The notes: generated from the sequence alone by a model not told the origin. DNA of 64,000 nucleotides from Anoplolepis gracilipes (GCF_047496725.1 NC_132972.1:97501-161500); one strand, 5' to 3'. Shown: positions 1-12,811, counted from the stretch's first letter. A program made the numbers and translations.

Positions 1-50
<50 letters not shown>
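1..50. repeat. (CT)n microsatellite at window edge
   Basis: Pure CT dinucleotide run that starts at the window edge, so its full length is unknown. Confidence 0.97.
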
Positions 51-54
<4 letters not shown>

Positions 55-134
55 GCAATGTCTGCTGTGTTTGTAAACCGAATATCTTGTAATTTGTAAA
101 ACCGTGTGTTTTTTTCTCGCGCTCGCTGCTTGCC

Positions 135-296
135 GTAGCGAGATTCTCTTAGCAACGATTGTTAACTATACTTATCGATTTCTATTTGATGTATACTTCT
201 ACATCTAAAAGTATACACCAAATGAGGGATGGATAAGTCATCAGTTAACGATAACGACAATCGTCGCTAACAATAAGACGTTAGAGAGTCTCGCTA
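135..296. repeat. imperfect inverted repeat (hairpin element)
   Basis: Left arm 135-198 begins GTAGCGAGA and ends ATTTGATGTATACTT. Right arm 209-296 is its imperfect reverse complement, starting AAGTATACACCAAAT and ending TCTCGCTAC. The arms differ mainly by a few insertions, since the right arm is about 20 bp longer. The spacer is only about 10 bp. The shape fits a short palindromic non-autonomous DNA element, but no target-site duplication is obvious. Confidence 0.7.
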
Positions 297-300
297 CCGG

Positions 301-693
301 GCGCAGCTTCGATATGTATGGAGTTAGGTTGTCGAAGAAGCGTATTTTGGGATTGTATATTACACAATGGATACATCGAAATTATGAAAATTTAAAGCTG
401 TTTTTTAAAAGTTTAAAGTTTTCGATACTGAAAATACGTTTAAATTGTACACATTATGTTGATAATTATTATTCTTTATTATCATAAATAAAAATAATTT
501 TTGCGTATGTAAAGCATTATATGATATAAAATCGCAATAAGATCACTTTCAATCTTCAACAATAACATACAGTAAGTTGTATATACATATATACAATATA
601 CATATATACATCACCAACGTTTTACTAAAAAAATTATATATATTTTAAAAATTGTAAAAAAATAAAAGAAAGGATTAAAAAAAAGAAATGAAT
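301..693. other. AT-rich spacer
   Basis: Simple AT-rich DNA with ACATATATACA-type patches near 580-615. I see no gene or element here. Confidence 0.6.
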
Positions 694-855
694 CAATCTT
701 TTTAACACACTTGTCATTTATACATATATGTATATGTATGTACATATATACAAGCATATATACATAATAAATCTGTCAACTGTACTGTATGTAATGTGTG
801 TGAAACGAAATATACTGTATATTATTTTACAAGTTTATACGAATCTGATAATATT
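694..855 (+). repeat. direct repeat, copy 1
   Basis: About 162 bp running from CAATCTTTTTAACACACTTG to GATAATATT. A second, highly similar copy occurs in the same orientation at 1372-1538. Both share the block ATCTGTCAACTGTACTGTAT followed by GTAATGTGTGTGAAACGAAA. The differences are small indels in the TA-rich part and scattered substitutions. Confidence 0.85.
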
Positions 856-1371
856 GTGTTACATATACAAAAAAATTATTCAAATGTTTTTATGGTGATG
901 ATAAAATATTCAAATTTTATGGTGATAATTTCAAAAAATTGATCAAACATACGTGTATTAAAAGTAAATTATTTTTTTGTAAAATATAAGGATGCTAATA
1001 TTATTACGCCGTTAATCTTCATTATTAGCTAACTATCGATTATAGTTTAGGAATTCTTTGTGTCCCACAGAACTTGGATTACCAAGTTGCAAAGATCGGA
1101 TCTTCAGATAAGGGGTGAAAATTGCAGGTATAATGCGGAACAACATCATGGCAACATATATAATAGTAACATTAGCATTGAAACGTTTTATACTATTCAA
1201 TGCTGCTCCTTTTGTGCCACGCTTTTATTCTTTTTTCCTTTCCTCCTTTTTATTCTTTGTGATATCTAGATTATTATCTTTCGCAGTATATGACAAGTTT
1301 TTTTCTACTGCTCTGTAATATTCATACAAATAATAATAATAATATCACAGATTATTTGTAATGTTATCCAA
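856..1371. other. spacer between the two direct repeats
   Basis: About 515 bp of AT-rich DNA. The only open frames are 67-69 codons and have no recognisable motif. If the flanking repeats are terminal repeats of one element, this is its interior, but no primer-binding site or polypurine tract is convincing. Confidence 0.4.
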
Positions 1372-1538
1372 CAATCTTTTTAACACACTTGTATATTATA
1401 CATTTATATATGTATATGTATGTACATATGTACAAGCATACATACATAATAAATCTGTCAACTGTACTGTATGTAATGTGTGTGAAACGAAATATACGCA
1501 TATATTATTTTACAAGTTTATACGAATCTTATAATATT
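1372..1538 (+). repeat. direct repeat, copy 2
   Basis: Second copy of the 694-855 repeat, offset by about 680 bp. It ends with TATAATATT before CCCTGATGCC. No third copy was noticed in the window. Confidence 0.85.
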
Positions 1539-1751
1539 CCCTGATGCCGATTCAATTACATATATTATTATAGATGCCACTTTAAAATATAAGGCGCAAT
1601 ACATACACAATATAAGAAAAATTAAATAGCATTAAAAAATTAAAAACATCGTTTGAGTTGAAAAAATTCAAGTCACTAAAAAGAAAAAAAAAAGGAAATG
1701 CTTTGAGTGATAATATATTGCTATTGATATTTTTTTGTAACATCTTGATAC

Positions 1752-1829
1752 TGTCGCGAGATCAAATATATTAATGCTTGATATGCATATAACTATGGCA
1801 TATACCTGTCCCTGTACTTTCTCGCGACA
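1752..1829. repeat. inverted pair of TCTCGCGACA decamers
   Basis: TGTCGCGAGA at 1752-1761 and its exact reverse complement at 1820-1829 lie 58 bp apart in otherwise AT-rich DNA. The TCGCGA core is CpG-rich and stands out from its surroundings. It could be a pair of protein-binding sites or chance. Confidence 0.5.
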
Positions 1830-1991
1830 CCATTCTTCGTCCTTCCCTTTTTTTCGCGCTTCGTAAAACTCTCATACGGACGATATAATGCCTCTCATAA
1901 GTCAAAATGATGTACAACTTGTAATTCGTTCGTGAACCTATATATAAAGATCTTTTATAATTTGGAATTTACATATATATATATATATATA

Positions 1992-2010
1992 TATGTATAT
2001 ATTTATTTAT

Positions 2011-2068
<58 letters not shown>

Positions 2069-2087
2069 ATAAATAAATATATACATA
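1992..2087. repeat. 96-bp palindrome with (TA)n core
   Basis: The outer arm TATGTATATATTTATTTATT plus GTACATA at 1992 is matched exactly by its reverse complement ending at 2087. The core is a pure TA array of roughly 45 bp, so the whole segment can fold into one long hairpin or cruciform. Confidence 0.85.
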
Positions 2088-2261
2088 CGTATGTATCGAT
2101 ATTGTATGTATAAGTAATAATTGTATAGTAATATTTCGTAATGAATCTATTATTGTCTCAAATTGTCTTTAAACTTTTATAAACTTTATATGAATTTTTA
2201 AATTAATATTATACATACATATGTATATAACATAATATTAATATTATTGTATATATATTTA

Positions 2262-2265
<4 letters not shown>

Positions 2266-2332
<67 letters not shown>
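2266..2332. repeat. (GA)n microsatellite
   Basis: Uninterrupted GA run of about 67 bp. Confidence 0.97.
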
Positions 2333-2335
<3 letters not shown>

Positions 2336-2347
2336 GTAAAATATAAT

Positions 2348-2870
2348 TTAAGCATAATTTACATTAAACTTATCTAATATATTTTTATGATAATTAAAGT
2401 TAACAATTCGCTGTTTGTATAACTTTGAAGATTTTTGACACACATGCAACGATTTGCATGGTGTTTTTGTTGAAGTGTCCCGAGCGAAAAAGAGGTCGAC
2501 TTTTAATAAGTATCGGTCATACCGGTGTACCATGGGTCCGTCGCTGACAATGAAGGCATAACTAGATCTGGAGCAGGACGAAAGGGTTGGTCGGGCGTAA
2601 TGATTAAGGGGTTGGCAAGAGCGGAGCCGGAGTAGCGCAGCGTATAGTGCTCGTAAATCATCGGTTAACGCACTGTTTAGGCGGGGCGGTTTCACGGTGG
2701 GTACAGAGTCTATGTGTGTGCATAGATTTTCTAGACTAAATAATTCCACCATTCGCAACAGGGTGCCCAAAGGAAACACATCCCCGTTTTCACAACACCC
2801 TTTCTCTATGCAAAGCAACAAATTGATGTCTTTATATGACACTTGGCCGCATGCGTTAGTTTGAGTTGGC

Positions 2871-2875
<5 letters not shown>
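2348..2875 (-). CDS. candidate exon, unknown protein
   Basis: On the minus strand an open frame reads from about 2875, next to the GA array, to a stop at 2348. The track-like start at 2842 is GTG, so if real this is an internal or terminal exon without its own ATG. The segment 2520-2850 has markedly higher GC than its flanks and reads like mixed, non-repetitive protein: a Cys cluster (IEKGCCENGD), a Leu/Arg-rich helix (DDLRALYAALLRLRS) and a Ser-rich stretch. A CTAAC branch-point-like motif lies near 2856, but the acceptor is not convincing. I do not recognise the family. It may instead be a conserved non-coding GC patch. Confidence 0.3.

Positions 2876-2924
<49 letters not shown>
2871..2924. 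repeat. (AG)n microsatellite
   Basis: AG run of about 54 bp with one AA interruption near 2891. Confidence 0.95.
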
Positions 2925-2928
<4 letters not shown>

Positions 2929-3760
2929 AATTTTCAAAAGAGAGAAAAAATTCTTCAATTTAAAAGTGAAAAGATTAAAAATTAATTTAAAAATAATATT
3001 CCATTATAATTGTCAATTCTTTTTATTAATTTTTTTAATTGCATTTTTTTATTTTATAAAAGGTAATTTAATGTAATTAACTTTTTTATTTTTTAAGTGA
3101 GTGCATCTTTACGTAAATGACGCTAAATTTTTATCACATATATACAAAATACAATCTCTCGTTTCTATTTGTTGAAGGAAAAAAAGCAGAGCAAGTTAAG
3201 ATTGAAACGTGTTATACGTATATATACTTTTATTTTACTTGAAACAGCTTTTTGTCGAGTGGGTCGGATTTTGCATGTAACTCATCCAGTGAAGGTAAAT
3301 TCCATGCGGGACTATCGCTCGTAGCTCAACGTTGCATCATGATCGCAGTTATAGAATGACGTGTTTATATAATTTATTCTCTCTTTCGCTCTCGACGATG
3401 AAATTTAAAGTTTTACTCAGTAGATTATTATAATACATACATATAATCTTTTTGCATACTAAAATATTCAATATAGGTGTAATTATACGACATAGTATAA
3501 TAAATATTTAATTGTTATTTATCATATAAATTGATATAAAGTTTTGAAGATGTTTGATTAATCGTTTTTTGACTTTTAATAAGTAAAGTCTTTTATCTTT
3601 TTTACGTTGTTTTGCGTTTTACTTAATAATAATAATTTGATCTATATATTTTATTTATTATGATATCACACGTAACATCGTGGGAGGGAAATTTGACCGC
3701 GTGTCAATGGGTATGAGGCAATATCATTAACACCTTGCAGGTTTCAACATAACATTCGTC
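2925..3760. other. AT-rich spacer
   Basis: Mostly poly-A/T-biased DNA. A slightly GC-richer patch at 3240-3365 contains TAGCTCAACGTTGCA, a 15-mer seen again at about 39097. No gene is recognised. Confidence 0.55.
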
Positions 3761-3890
3761 TTACTTTTCGTGTCGGCGGTCGGCGGCAGCGACTCGCACC
3801 CTCGCACCCTCGCACCCTCGCACGTTCTTCGCGCGCGCATAATCCGACGGCCGCGTTTTAAGCGGGCTGCACGCGGATGCGACATATTTA
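3761..3890. other. GC-rich island with (CTCGCACC)4
   Basis: Sharply GC/CpG-rich block containing four tandem copies of the octamer CTCGCACC at 3793-3824 (last copy CTCGCACG), followed by GCGCGCGC. It could be regulatory. Nothing coding is visible. Confidence 0.6.
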
Positions 3891-4109
3891 TGGCTTGTTT
3901 TTAAATATTAAATGACACAAAGGCGCCGCACAGGACCGACCTCAGGAGTGTCGTGTCCCGCCTACCCGTGAAACTCGGATTGAGATGTTATTAAAGGAGA
4001 GAAAGCGGTTGAATTGGCTCGGTTCGGATGGCGTGCCGAATCCTGATTTTAGATTTATGGAGAAACCATAAGTATATCTTATATAGAGAATACACTCTCT
4101 TTTCGCATT

Positions 4110-4171
<62 letters not shown>
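4110..4171. repeat. (CA)n(TA)n compound microsatellite
   Basis: A CA run passes directly into a TA run. Confidence 0.97.
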
Positions 4172-4173
<2 letters not shown>

Positions 4174-4674
4174 CATATACGTACTTGCACTTTTATCCGT
4201 TAAACGTTAAATCACAATTGATCAAAACCGACAATTCCTCGGCAAACTGAATCACGCGACAAATTGAAATAAGATGGGATAGAAATTTTCATTTTTCTTT
4301 TTTATTATTACCGTTCAATTTATATTCGAGACTATTAATTAATTTATCAGGATTCCAGGATTTATCTTCTACTTCTGCTCGCAGAGAAGCAATATAAAAT
4401 GACTAGCTAATGAATCGTATAATAGGGTATAGGGTGTATAGGTATAGCGTGTAACGTATAATTGGAACTGAAGTCGGAGAGCATGTTATACTTGACAGAA
4501 TAATACTAAATTGTCCGATAATTGACGAGGCAAATCATTTTAGCATTTACTTGCAATCATATCCGACGGTTATAATTTGCGACGCACTATACTTGACCGA
4601 ATCGTCGCGGGTCGCAAGTCGCGGTAATGTACGATCAAGATCTTTGTAATACGTGATCTTTGTTCCTTCATCAC

Positions 4675-4699
4675 AAGGCAAGGCAAGGCAAGGCAAGGC
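4675..4699. repeat. (AAGGC)5 pentanucleotide array
   Basis: Five perfect tandem copies of AAGGC. This is not the insect telomere repeat TTAGG. Confidence 0.95.
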
Positions 4700-5002
4700 A
4701 ACAAACAATATGACGAGCTACCAGATGGGCAGCACGCGCGCATCGCGAGCTCACTATACGTATATTAGCATTTAAAAGTTTAATTTTTTCCCTTCTCACA
4801 GAGGAAGGCTGACCCCCGCGATACTTATACATACTCTGTTGCATATATACATATATCGACTATCGACGGACGTCAGCGAGACCACCTCGTTTCAGCAAAC
4901 GCTGCTAGCAGAGATGAGCCATCATTACTCACCCGCGCGCGCATACGGGGTCAGCACCAGGTGAATCCGCTCCCACAGCCAGGGCAGCGTGGATCACCGC
5001 CT

Positions 5003-5026
5003 CTATGTGGCACGAATGCCACATAG
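5003..5026. repeat. perfect 10-bp hairpin
   Basis: CTATGTGGCA, loop CGAA, TGCCACATAG. It lies in a GC-rich block (about 4800-5180) with no clear open frame. The loop is too short for a typical microRNA precursor. Confidence 0.85.
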
Positions 5027-5106
5027 ATACGCCCTTAAGACCGGCAGAAGGGTAATGATAGTCCGGTAACATCAGAGTCGTCGACGTCTATGCCTCGTCG
5101 TTGCAC

Positions 5107-5160
5107 CTGTACCCTGTACCCTGTACTCTGTACCCTGTACCCTGTACTCGCACTCGCACT
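5107..5160. repeat. heptamer array CTGTACY plus (CGCACT)2
   Basis: Six tandem heptamers in the order CTGTACC, CTGTACC, CTGTACT repeated twice, so there is a 21-bp higher-order unit. Two CGCACT hexamers follow directly. Confidence 0.95.
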
Positions 5161-5582
5161 CGCGTTCACCTTCTCGTCCATCGCCCTGCGTATTGTACGT
5201 ATACATACATGTACTTATGCACGCGCACGTACGCACATGTATACATTACAACTATGCGGAGTGTTTCGTTAGCAATATATCAGACTTATAGGCAGACTTG
5301 TAGACATAGGCACGACACTTTGTTTCTCCGTTAAAATCGATCCGCTTTCACGACTTGCAATGTATCGACGAGAAATTTCTTTTCGTAGTTGTTTAATAGT
5401 TGGAATATTGACAAACACAAAGGAAGATATATATAATGAAGAGAACATGGTTTTGTGAACGTTATTGCAAAGGTTTAAGGATTCGTTAATATCGATATAA
5501 TGATATAATGCCGTTGAAGTATAATATATATTTTTATGAAAGGAGAAATAGAAGAAAAGATTTTTTTTATAAAATAACCAGA

Positions 5583-5585
<3 letters not shown>

Positions 5586-5664
<79 letters not shown>
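5586..5664. repeat. (CT)n microsatellite
   Basis: Uninterrupted CT run of about 79 bp. The 73-codon frame across it is repeat translation only. Confidence 0.97.
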
Positions 5665-5667
<3 letters not shown>

Positions 5668-5773
5668 ATGTCAAAATTGAAAAATAAATTCATCAAACTA
5701 TCATTTAAATTTATTAAATAAAGTTTCTATTAAAGTAAAATGTGATAATATGTCACGTAGTATAAATAGTAAA

Positions 5774-5774
5774 T

Positions 5775-5831
<57 letters not shown>
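5774..5831. repeat. (CA)n(TA)n compound microsatellite
   Basis: A short CA run followed by about 45 bp of TA. Confidence 0.95.
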
Positions 5832-5834
<3 letters not shown>

Positions 5835-6253
5835 TTGTGAATAGTAATATAAACTACAACGTAACAAATATAAATTAATAGAATTATTCTTAGCGCTTAA
5901 AAAATTTAATGTTATAAACAAAGAAATACACATATAATGTCAGTTTATTTTTAAATTGATATAATAAATTAATGTGTAATGGTTTATAAATATGTTTTGT
6001 AGAGAGAGAGAGAGAGCTAACTATAACAAAAGTTATAAAAAACAAGACTAGGTAAAAACTTGTTTAAAAACTTGTCATTAGGGAATAAAACTATAATAGG
6101 AAAATTTGAAAAGTTGTTAAAGATGTGTCGTAGCATATCGATTAAATCTAGGTACTATTGACAACGTAAGAACGTGACACATTTCTTTGCTATCTATCGA
6201 TTCCACGATCTAAGAATATCAGCGGTGTAGAATTATTCGTAAGCTTACATTCG

Positions 6254-6276
6254 GCTTACGACTAGTTGTCGTAAGC
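6254..6276. repeat. 9-bp hairpin
   Basis: GCTTACGAC, loop TAGTT, GTCGTAAGC. A related GTAAGCTTAC palindrome sits just upstream at about 6240. Confidence 0.7.
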
Positions 6277-6502
6277 AGAGCCTCTTGCATGTGCAGCGCG
6301 AATCCCTTTTACGGTATAATCCGATCGATACGTCTCGCATGAAAAGTTCACGGGCGACACGAGAATAGTATGTAGGTATAATGAGGTCTATACTTTTGTT
6401 GTGTAACACGACGAAACTGTTGTTCAGGTTAAGTGTTGGAAAGATTATCGCATAACCACGCATCGCACTGTGTAAGCTTACTGCTTGTCAATCTATCATA
6501 AT

Positions 6503-6567
6503 GCGCGCGCGCACGCACACGCACATACACACACCCACACACACACCCACACACACACCCACACACA

Positions 6568-6612
<45 letters not shown>

Positions 6613-6618
6613 ACACAC
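6503..6618. repeat. (CA)n with periodic CCC interruptions
   Basis: CA-rich array preceded by GCGC/CACG. Its middle (about 6530-6575) has CACCC every 14 bp or so, then a pure CA run. Confidence 0.93.
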
Positions 6619-7283
6619 TGTAGTTCTTAATTTTTAATAACCTAACCATTTCTCAAACTTGTTAATATACTTGTGAAATTTGTTAAATTTCATTCTCATG
6701 TGACGTTATTTATTGTATAGCGTAAAAATTTAATCCAAAATAAAATGTACATACGATATAGGTACACGTATACATTTTGTTAGATAATATATATTAATGT
6801 TGGTATATTATTATCGATATTTGTTTCAAAATGAAGCATATGTGTGATGATTTGCGAGACTACATTTAAAAGAAAAAAATGTAAATATCTATAGAGATAC
6901 GAATATATGTTATATACAATACATAATTTTGAAGTAACATAATTTTATGACGATAAAACATATTTTTTGTGAGATGGAAAAGAAATACTACGTGTGTATG
7001 TAAATGTGATGTAGTTTGTTTCGATAGATGTATAATGCGGAAGTTTTGTTGGTAGCACGATATAAGAGGGAAAATGCTGCGATATCGATCACGTAAGTCA
7101 CGACCTGTTAGTTGCATACATGAAATGTTAAAGACGACGACAGTCCGTCCGTTGCATGCTTTAGATTTCTCGATGCTTTCTTTCAAGAAACATTTTCATT
7201 GTATTGTATACTGCTCGGAAAAGTTTGAAAAGTAAATACGCAGACAATCTACAAACATATATTAACTGTTTAATAGTTTTCAT
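6619..7283. other. AT-rich spacer
   Basis: No supported gene. A 106-codon minus frame (6866-7186) is AT-driven, ends in poly-aromatic AT codons and lacks recognisable features. Confidence 0.5.
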
Positions 7284-7648
7284 ACAATAATATATATATA
7301 TATATATATATACACGTAAATTATATCAAATATATGGTATTTAAACATAACTAATTAAAAATATTCAAGCAATATATTAATTAATATTTAATTAATTTTA
7401 AGCAATATTCAAACAATATATACATGTATATAAATTATAATATGTAATTTGTAAGTGCAATTATAAACACATTCATACATATATAATACATATGTGTATA
7501 TTTGGAGACATTATATTACATAAGATTACATTCTATGAGAATAATGGATCATAGATTCTCCATTTTCACTTTTGAAACGAGTATCTTGTGTAAATATTGT
7601 TTTGAAAAGATACACATACATACACATACGTATACACACATACATTCA

Positions 7649-7651
<3 letters not shown>

Positions 7652-7699
<48 letters not shown>
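7652..7699. repeat. (TG)n microsatellite
   Basis: TG run of about 48 bp preceded by an irregular ACATACACA tract at 7610-7651, so the whole is a crude inverted CA/TG pair. Confidence 0.95.
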
Positions 7700-7703
<4 letters not shown>

Positions 7704-7759
7704 GTGTGTGTGAAAATGTGTATATTATAATACATTTATATATTTATATATCAATTTAA

Positions 7760-8390
7760 TCTGAAGAAATTTATATTTTTAAACAAATAATTTTTTGTAA
7801 TGTATGTGCGTGTGTAATTAAAAAACTGTGAAATATGCATAACACAAGCAATACATGTTAAATCCTTTTATACGCTGCCATTCTATAAAGACTGACATTT
7901 TCACAATTCGAAAGAATCGTAAAGCTTGATTCACTTTTAACTCACCTTTGATTTCATTCAAAATCTGCTTAACAATAGAAGTCAATCTTTTCATCGTTAT
8001 ATCGTCTTGGGTTTGCAACAGATATACATTTTACACTTGACCACTCAATAGTAACAAAGCTGATGACAATTTCTCTAACCGATGGTGAATTCGTTGTCTT
8101 GATCGTGACACACAATCTCTAACGAAACTCCATTCATTCGTGGGGATCGCGGCTCATTTTGACAGTGTCGACAAGGGCAACTATTCACAGGCTAATTTTC
8201 TGAATACGCGCAATGTTATTGTAAGTAAGCCCTTTTTGGAGAACTTTTGACTTCGCGAATACCATCTGCCTCCGCGCAACGATCTGGTCCCTTTTTGTAT
8301 ATATAATACATTATTTTGAATTTGCATGCGTGTGTAAAGGTTTACACAAGTGTGTTTGTCAGTAACGGATGAAGATACTTGGAAATCCCA
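7760..8390. other. spacer, no clear gene
   Basis: AT-rich at the left, moderately GC-rich at 8040-8280. ATTGTAAGTAAG at about 8218 has the form of a splice donor, but no supported exon precedes it. Confidence 0.4.
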
Positions 8391-8399
8391 TAGAAATTG

Positions 8400-8401
<2 letters not shown>

Positions 8402-8444
<43 letters not shown>
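8402..8444. repeat. (TC)n microsatellite
   Basis: Pure TC run of about 43 bp. Confidence 0.97.
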
Positions 8445-8447
<3 letters not shown>

Positions 8448-9043
8448 GCTTCTTTGTTAATTAAATAGTAAAGGCATAAGAAACCAGAAAAATTTTCTAC
8501 ATGATACGTTTCTAATACGTGTTATTATTCTGAATATACGTTTAAAGAGTAAAACAGTTTTTCTAATAAAAACCTAGTCTAAGAGTTGTAGAACATCTCT
8601 ATACCTGTACATTTTTTCTTAGATCTTTGGGTATATTTATGCAATGATCCATCACTATCGTTTGGGGTATCTCGCACCCTGTGGATTTCGTGTGAACGTT
8701 TAAAACTACGCGCACGTATGTGTGCATGTTACGCGTATGTGCGTGTATGTGTATGTATGTGATTTAATGTTTCTAAGCGCGCTCTCTCCCATCATCGACA
8801 CGGTTGTGCTCAAAGTATAGTGCGCTTCGGTCTCCCCCCCGAGATGTGAGGACAGGACAGAACGAACTGGCAGGCTAGAGAAAAAGGGGAGGAAACATTG
8901 TGTTCCAGTTACATATTTATCGTGTAACAAATAGGCGTTCAGTGTTATGATATCACGGGACCGCAGCGTCGACTGGTTCACACCATCAGAGGCACAGAAG
9001 GTAACCACACACGAAAGGGGGCCAGCTGTTGTCTCTTCCTTTT

Positions 9044-10020
<977 letters not shown>

Positions 10021-10025
10021 ATTCT

Positions 10026-10027
10026 AC

Positions 10028-10084
<57 letters not shown>
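10026..10084. repeat. (TA)n(TG)n compound microsatellite
   Basis: TA run passing into TG, with one CG interruption. Confidence 0.95.
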
Positions 10085-10093
<9 letters not shown>

Positions 10094-10211
10094 ATCTACA
10101 ATATGTGTGCTCCGTGTTAGTCAGTTTGCTTAGAATAATATGGTTGCATTCTTATCGATCGAACTTTTGTTACAAATAAGATATTTCTCTGGAATCGATT
10201 TTCCCCGACAG

Positions 10212-10573
10212 TGGCACAAAAGGGTGAAATTGAAGTCACTTTAACGATCTCTACTCCCACTGTACTTTTCTACGAAGTTCTGTTCGAAGTTTCTATCGAC
10301 TATCTCGAGCGCGTCCGCGCCAGCAATATGATGTTTTGTATTAGTTTTACCAGTGGCAGCGGCCAGCGGCACGAGGTGAAGCCAATTCTTCTCGCAGAGC
10401 CGCTTCTGTACGATCGACAGGATTTCCCACTGTCGGCTGTCGGTCCTTTGTCACCCCCGAGAATCGACGCGGATTGTGCTCCGAGCGAGAGAAAATATTT
10501 GCCATCGGCGACCCACAATACGTCCACTTATGTAGGAAGCGGTTATATGTGTGGCAAACTCGGCGACATATAA
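10212..10573 (+). CDS. candidate exon, unknown protein (strand uncertain)
   Basis: The motif TTTTCCCCGACAG at 10199-10211 is a good splice-acceptor shape. An open frame follows it and stays open to a TAA near 10573. A possible donor, CACGAG|GTGAAG, would end the exon at 10375. The first part reads as beta-strand-like mixed sequence (AQKGEIEVTLTISTPTVLFY). The block is clearly GC-richer than its flanks. However, the opposite strand also carries a complete ATG-started 91-codon frame (10347-10622), so the openness may simply reflect GC content. No family is recognised. Confidence 0.22.
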
Positions 10574-10935
10574 CTCTATTTATCTCGGTTGAATGCTGGC
10601 TTTCGTGCTTCTCGATTGACATGTTGGACGATCCTCGTATTCCTCGCTTGTAGTTTTGTCGACCTCACGCTCGATTAAACCTTAATCCAATTTCAAGTCG
10701 GATGTTCCTCTCTGCTCGTTGCACCTCGCAAATTATTCTATGCGTCGAAATTTTTGTTATTTATAAGCTATTTATAAGATAAAAATTCTCATCTTTTTGA
10801 CATTTACAATTAATGTCATTATTTAATTTTAAGTTTTATCTTGCGCGTTTATGTGAATGTATATATTATAAGAATGTGTGTATTCAACGTTAAATAATAT
10901 GAAAATCAAATAGTTACTACATTTAGTATTAGAAA

Positions 10936-10939
10936 TGTG

Positions 10940-11025
<86 letters not shown>
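10936..11025. repeat. (GT)n microsatellite
   Basis: Nearly pure GT run of about 90 bp. Confidence 0.97.
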
Positions 11026-11028
<3 letters not shown>

Positions 11029-11250
11029 TTATTGCCTTGATTCTCATAATCTAACAGATATATTATAGTTCTTTTATTTAGTGATTGAACTATATAAATC
11101 TTCTTTTATACAATTTAATTACTTTTCGGAATAGTTAGAAAAAGAGACTTGCTTTTTAACAAATTTTATCATATTATTAATTTATATATATATACTTTGG
11201 AAAAATTCACTTTGTGCAGTATCTATAATATTCTTCCAAATTACATCTCT

Positions 11251-11269
11251 CCCTCCTCTCTCCCTCCCT

Positions 11270-11328
<59 letters not shown>

Positions 11329-11334
11329 CCTCTC
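11251..11334. repeat. (CCCT)n/(CT)n pyrimidine tract
   Basis: CCCT-rich start, then CT with CTTT interruptions. Confidence 0.93.
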
Positions 11335-12756
11335 TCTTTGTGTGTTGGATAATTATTTGCAAAATTATCTGATATCGCATTTACAGCGAAAAGTTTTTTA
11401 CAAGATTTTCAAATACATATAGACTATATTTTTTAAATAAAAGGTGTTGCGTGTTCGAAATAGTTTTGTGTCTTGTTGCTTGTGTGTGTTCCTATTTTCA
11501 TCTTATAATAGATAATTTTTTTCGTGTGGGCTTTGTATGACAAGATTTTATGAACGAATCATGCTGAGCGGCTAGAAAAAGATTAATAAAGTCTCGGCAA
11601 ACCATGATCCGATAATCTCTAAGATCTTGAGACTCGATAGATCTTCTCTAGTCATTCAATCGTGTATTCAATGTATGTATTTTGTGGTTTTCAAAGTGTG
11701 GTTGAGATTAAAAAAGAGCAAAGCAGAGTTAAATATATTATACATATGCAATGTATAGTTTATATATCATATTTGATTGAAAAAGTTATTGCTTTTGTAG
11801 AATTGATATTATAATAACACAGTGACGCGTGGCATATTTAAAAAAAATACCAAAAAGCGTAAAATGAGAATACGTTTGACAAGTAGGTACTTGTAATTTT
11901 TTTGTGTAACGTATTTGATTAGCTAAATATAGCTGCAAATTTTGTAGGAGCAATTCGCACAGAGTCTCCTCAACTGTGAGACCCTTTGAAGAATGTTTAT
12001 ATTTTGTTTAAATCTTTTGCAATCTGAGAGAGACGCAAAATATATAAAAACATATAATTTTCGCAATATACATATAGAGAGTCGCTGGAGAGTTAAATCA
12101 AACGCGAGTACGCGATCACTTTTACTCTAGTATTAGCATACTACATCTCATACACACAGTGTTAAATTGCATTTTCACGCAATTCTATTTTACTCTTTCT
12201 ATTATACTTGCACTTGCACAGCTTTAAACGTGCACTTATCTGAGAACAGTGATTCTTTACAGAACTTGGTTTTTCGAGTGTTACGATCGTGAGACTAAAC
12301 GAGGTCGGAAAGATTTTTCGAATACCAACTGCCCTACAATTTGTCCACTCCTCTTTACAGGCGTACATCCTCTTAGCTGCTCAAGATTGCCCTAACAGGA
12401 TTATGCCAAGCACCCAATGACAAGCAATTGCCAATTATACTGTCAACTTTATGAACTATTGTGCTCTTTATTCTCATATTGAAAACTACAAGCTTGGCCT
12501 AGAAAACTGGATTTCGAATTTTGTATAAATATTTTCAAATTACGATATATAATAAATAGTAAATTAATTTTATAAATTATTTGTTTAACTATATAAATTA
12601 AAAAATTACTTATTTAAATATATAAAATATATAAAAATGTACAATACTGAACATTTATATATTTTGTGTAAAAGATTAAAAGTACTTGAAGAATTTTAAC
12701 AAATTAAAAATTGATATTATACATAGGTATACAAGTACTTAGAGATAATAAACTTG
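11335..12756. other. AT-rich spacer
   Basis: No supported gene. A 68-codon minus frame (12162-12368) has no recognised features. Confidence 0.5.
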
Positions 12757-12811
12757 AACTATAATTTATATTAAATTGTAATTAAATTAAAATTTAATAT
12801 AAATTATAGTT
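12757..12811. repeat. perfect 20-bp inverted repeat
   Basis: AACTATAATTTATATTAAAT at 12757-12776 and its exact reverse complement at 12792-12811, with a 15-bp loop. It is entirely AT, so chance is more likely than for the GC-containing hairpins. Confidence 0.8.

Noticed and set aside
4675..4699. AAGGC array as a telomere-like repeat
   Set aside because: Only five copies, and the motif is not the insect TTAGG repeat.
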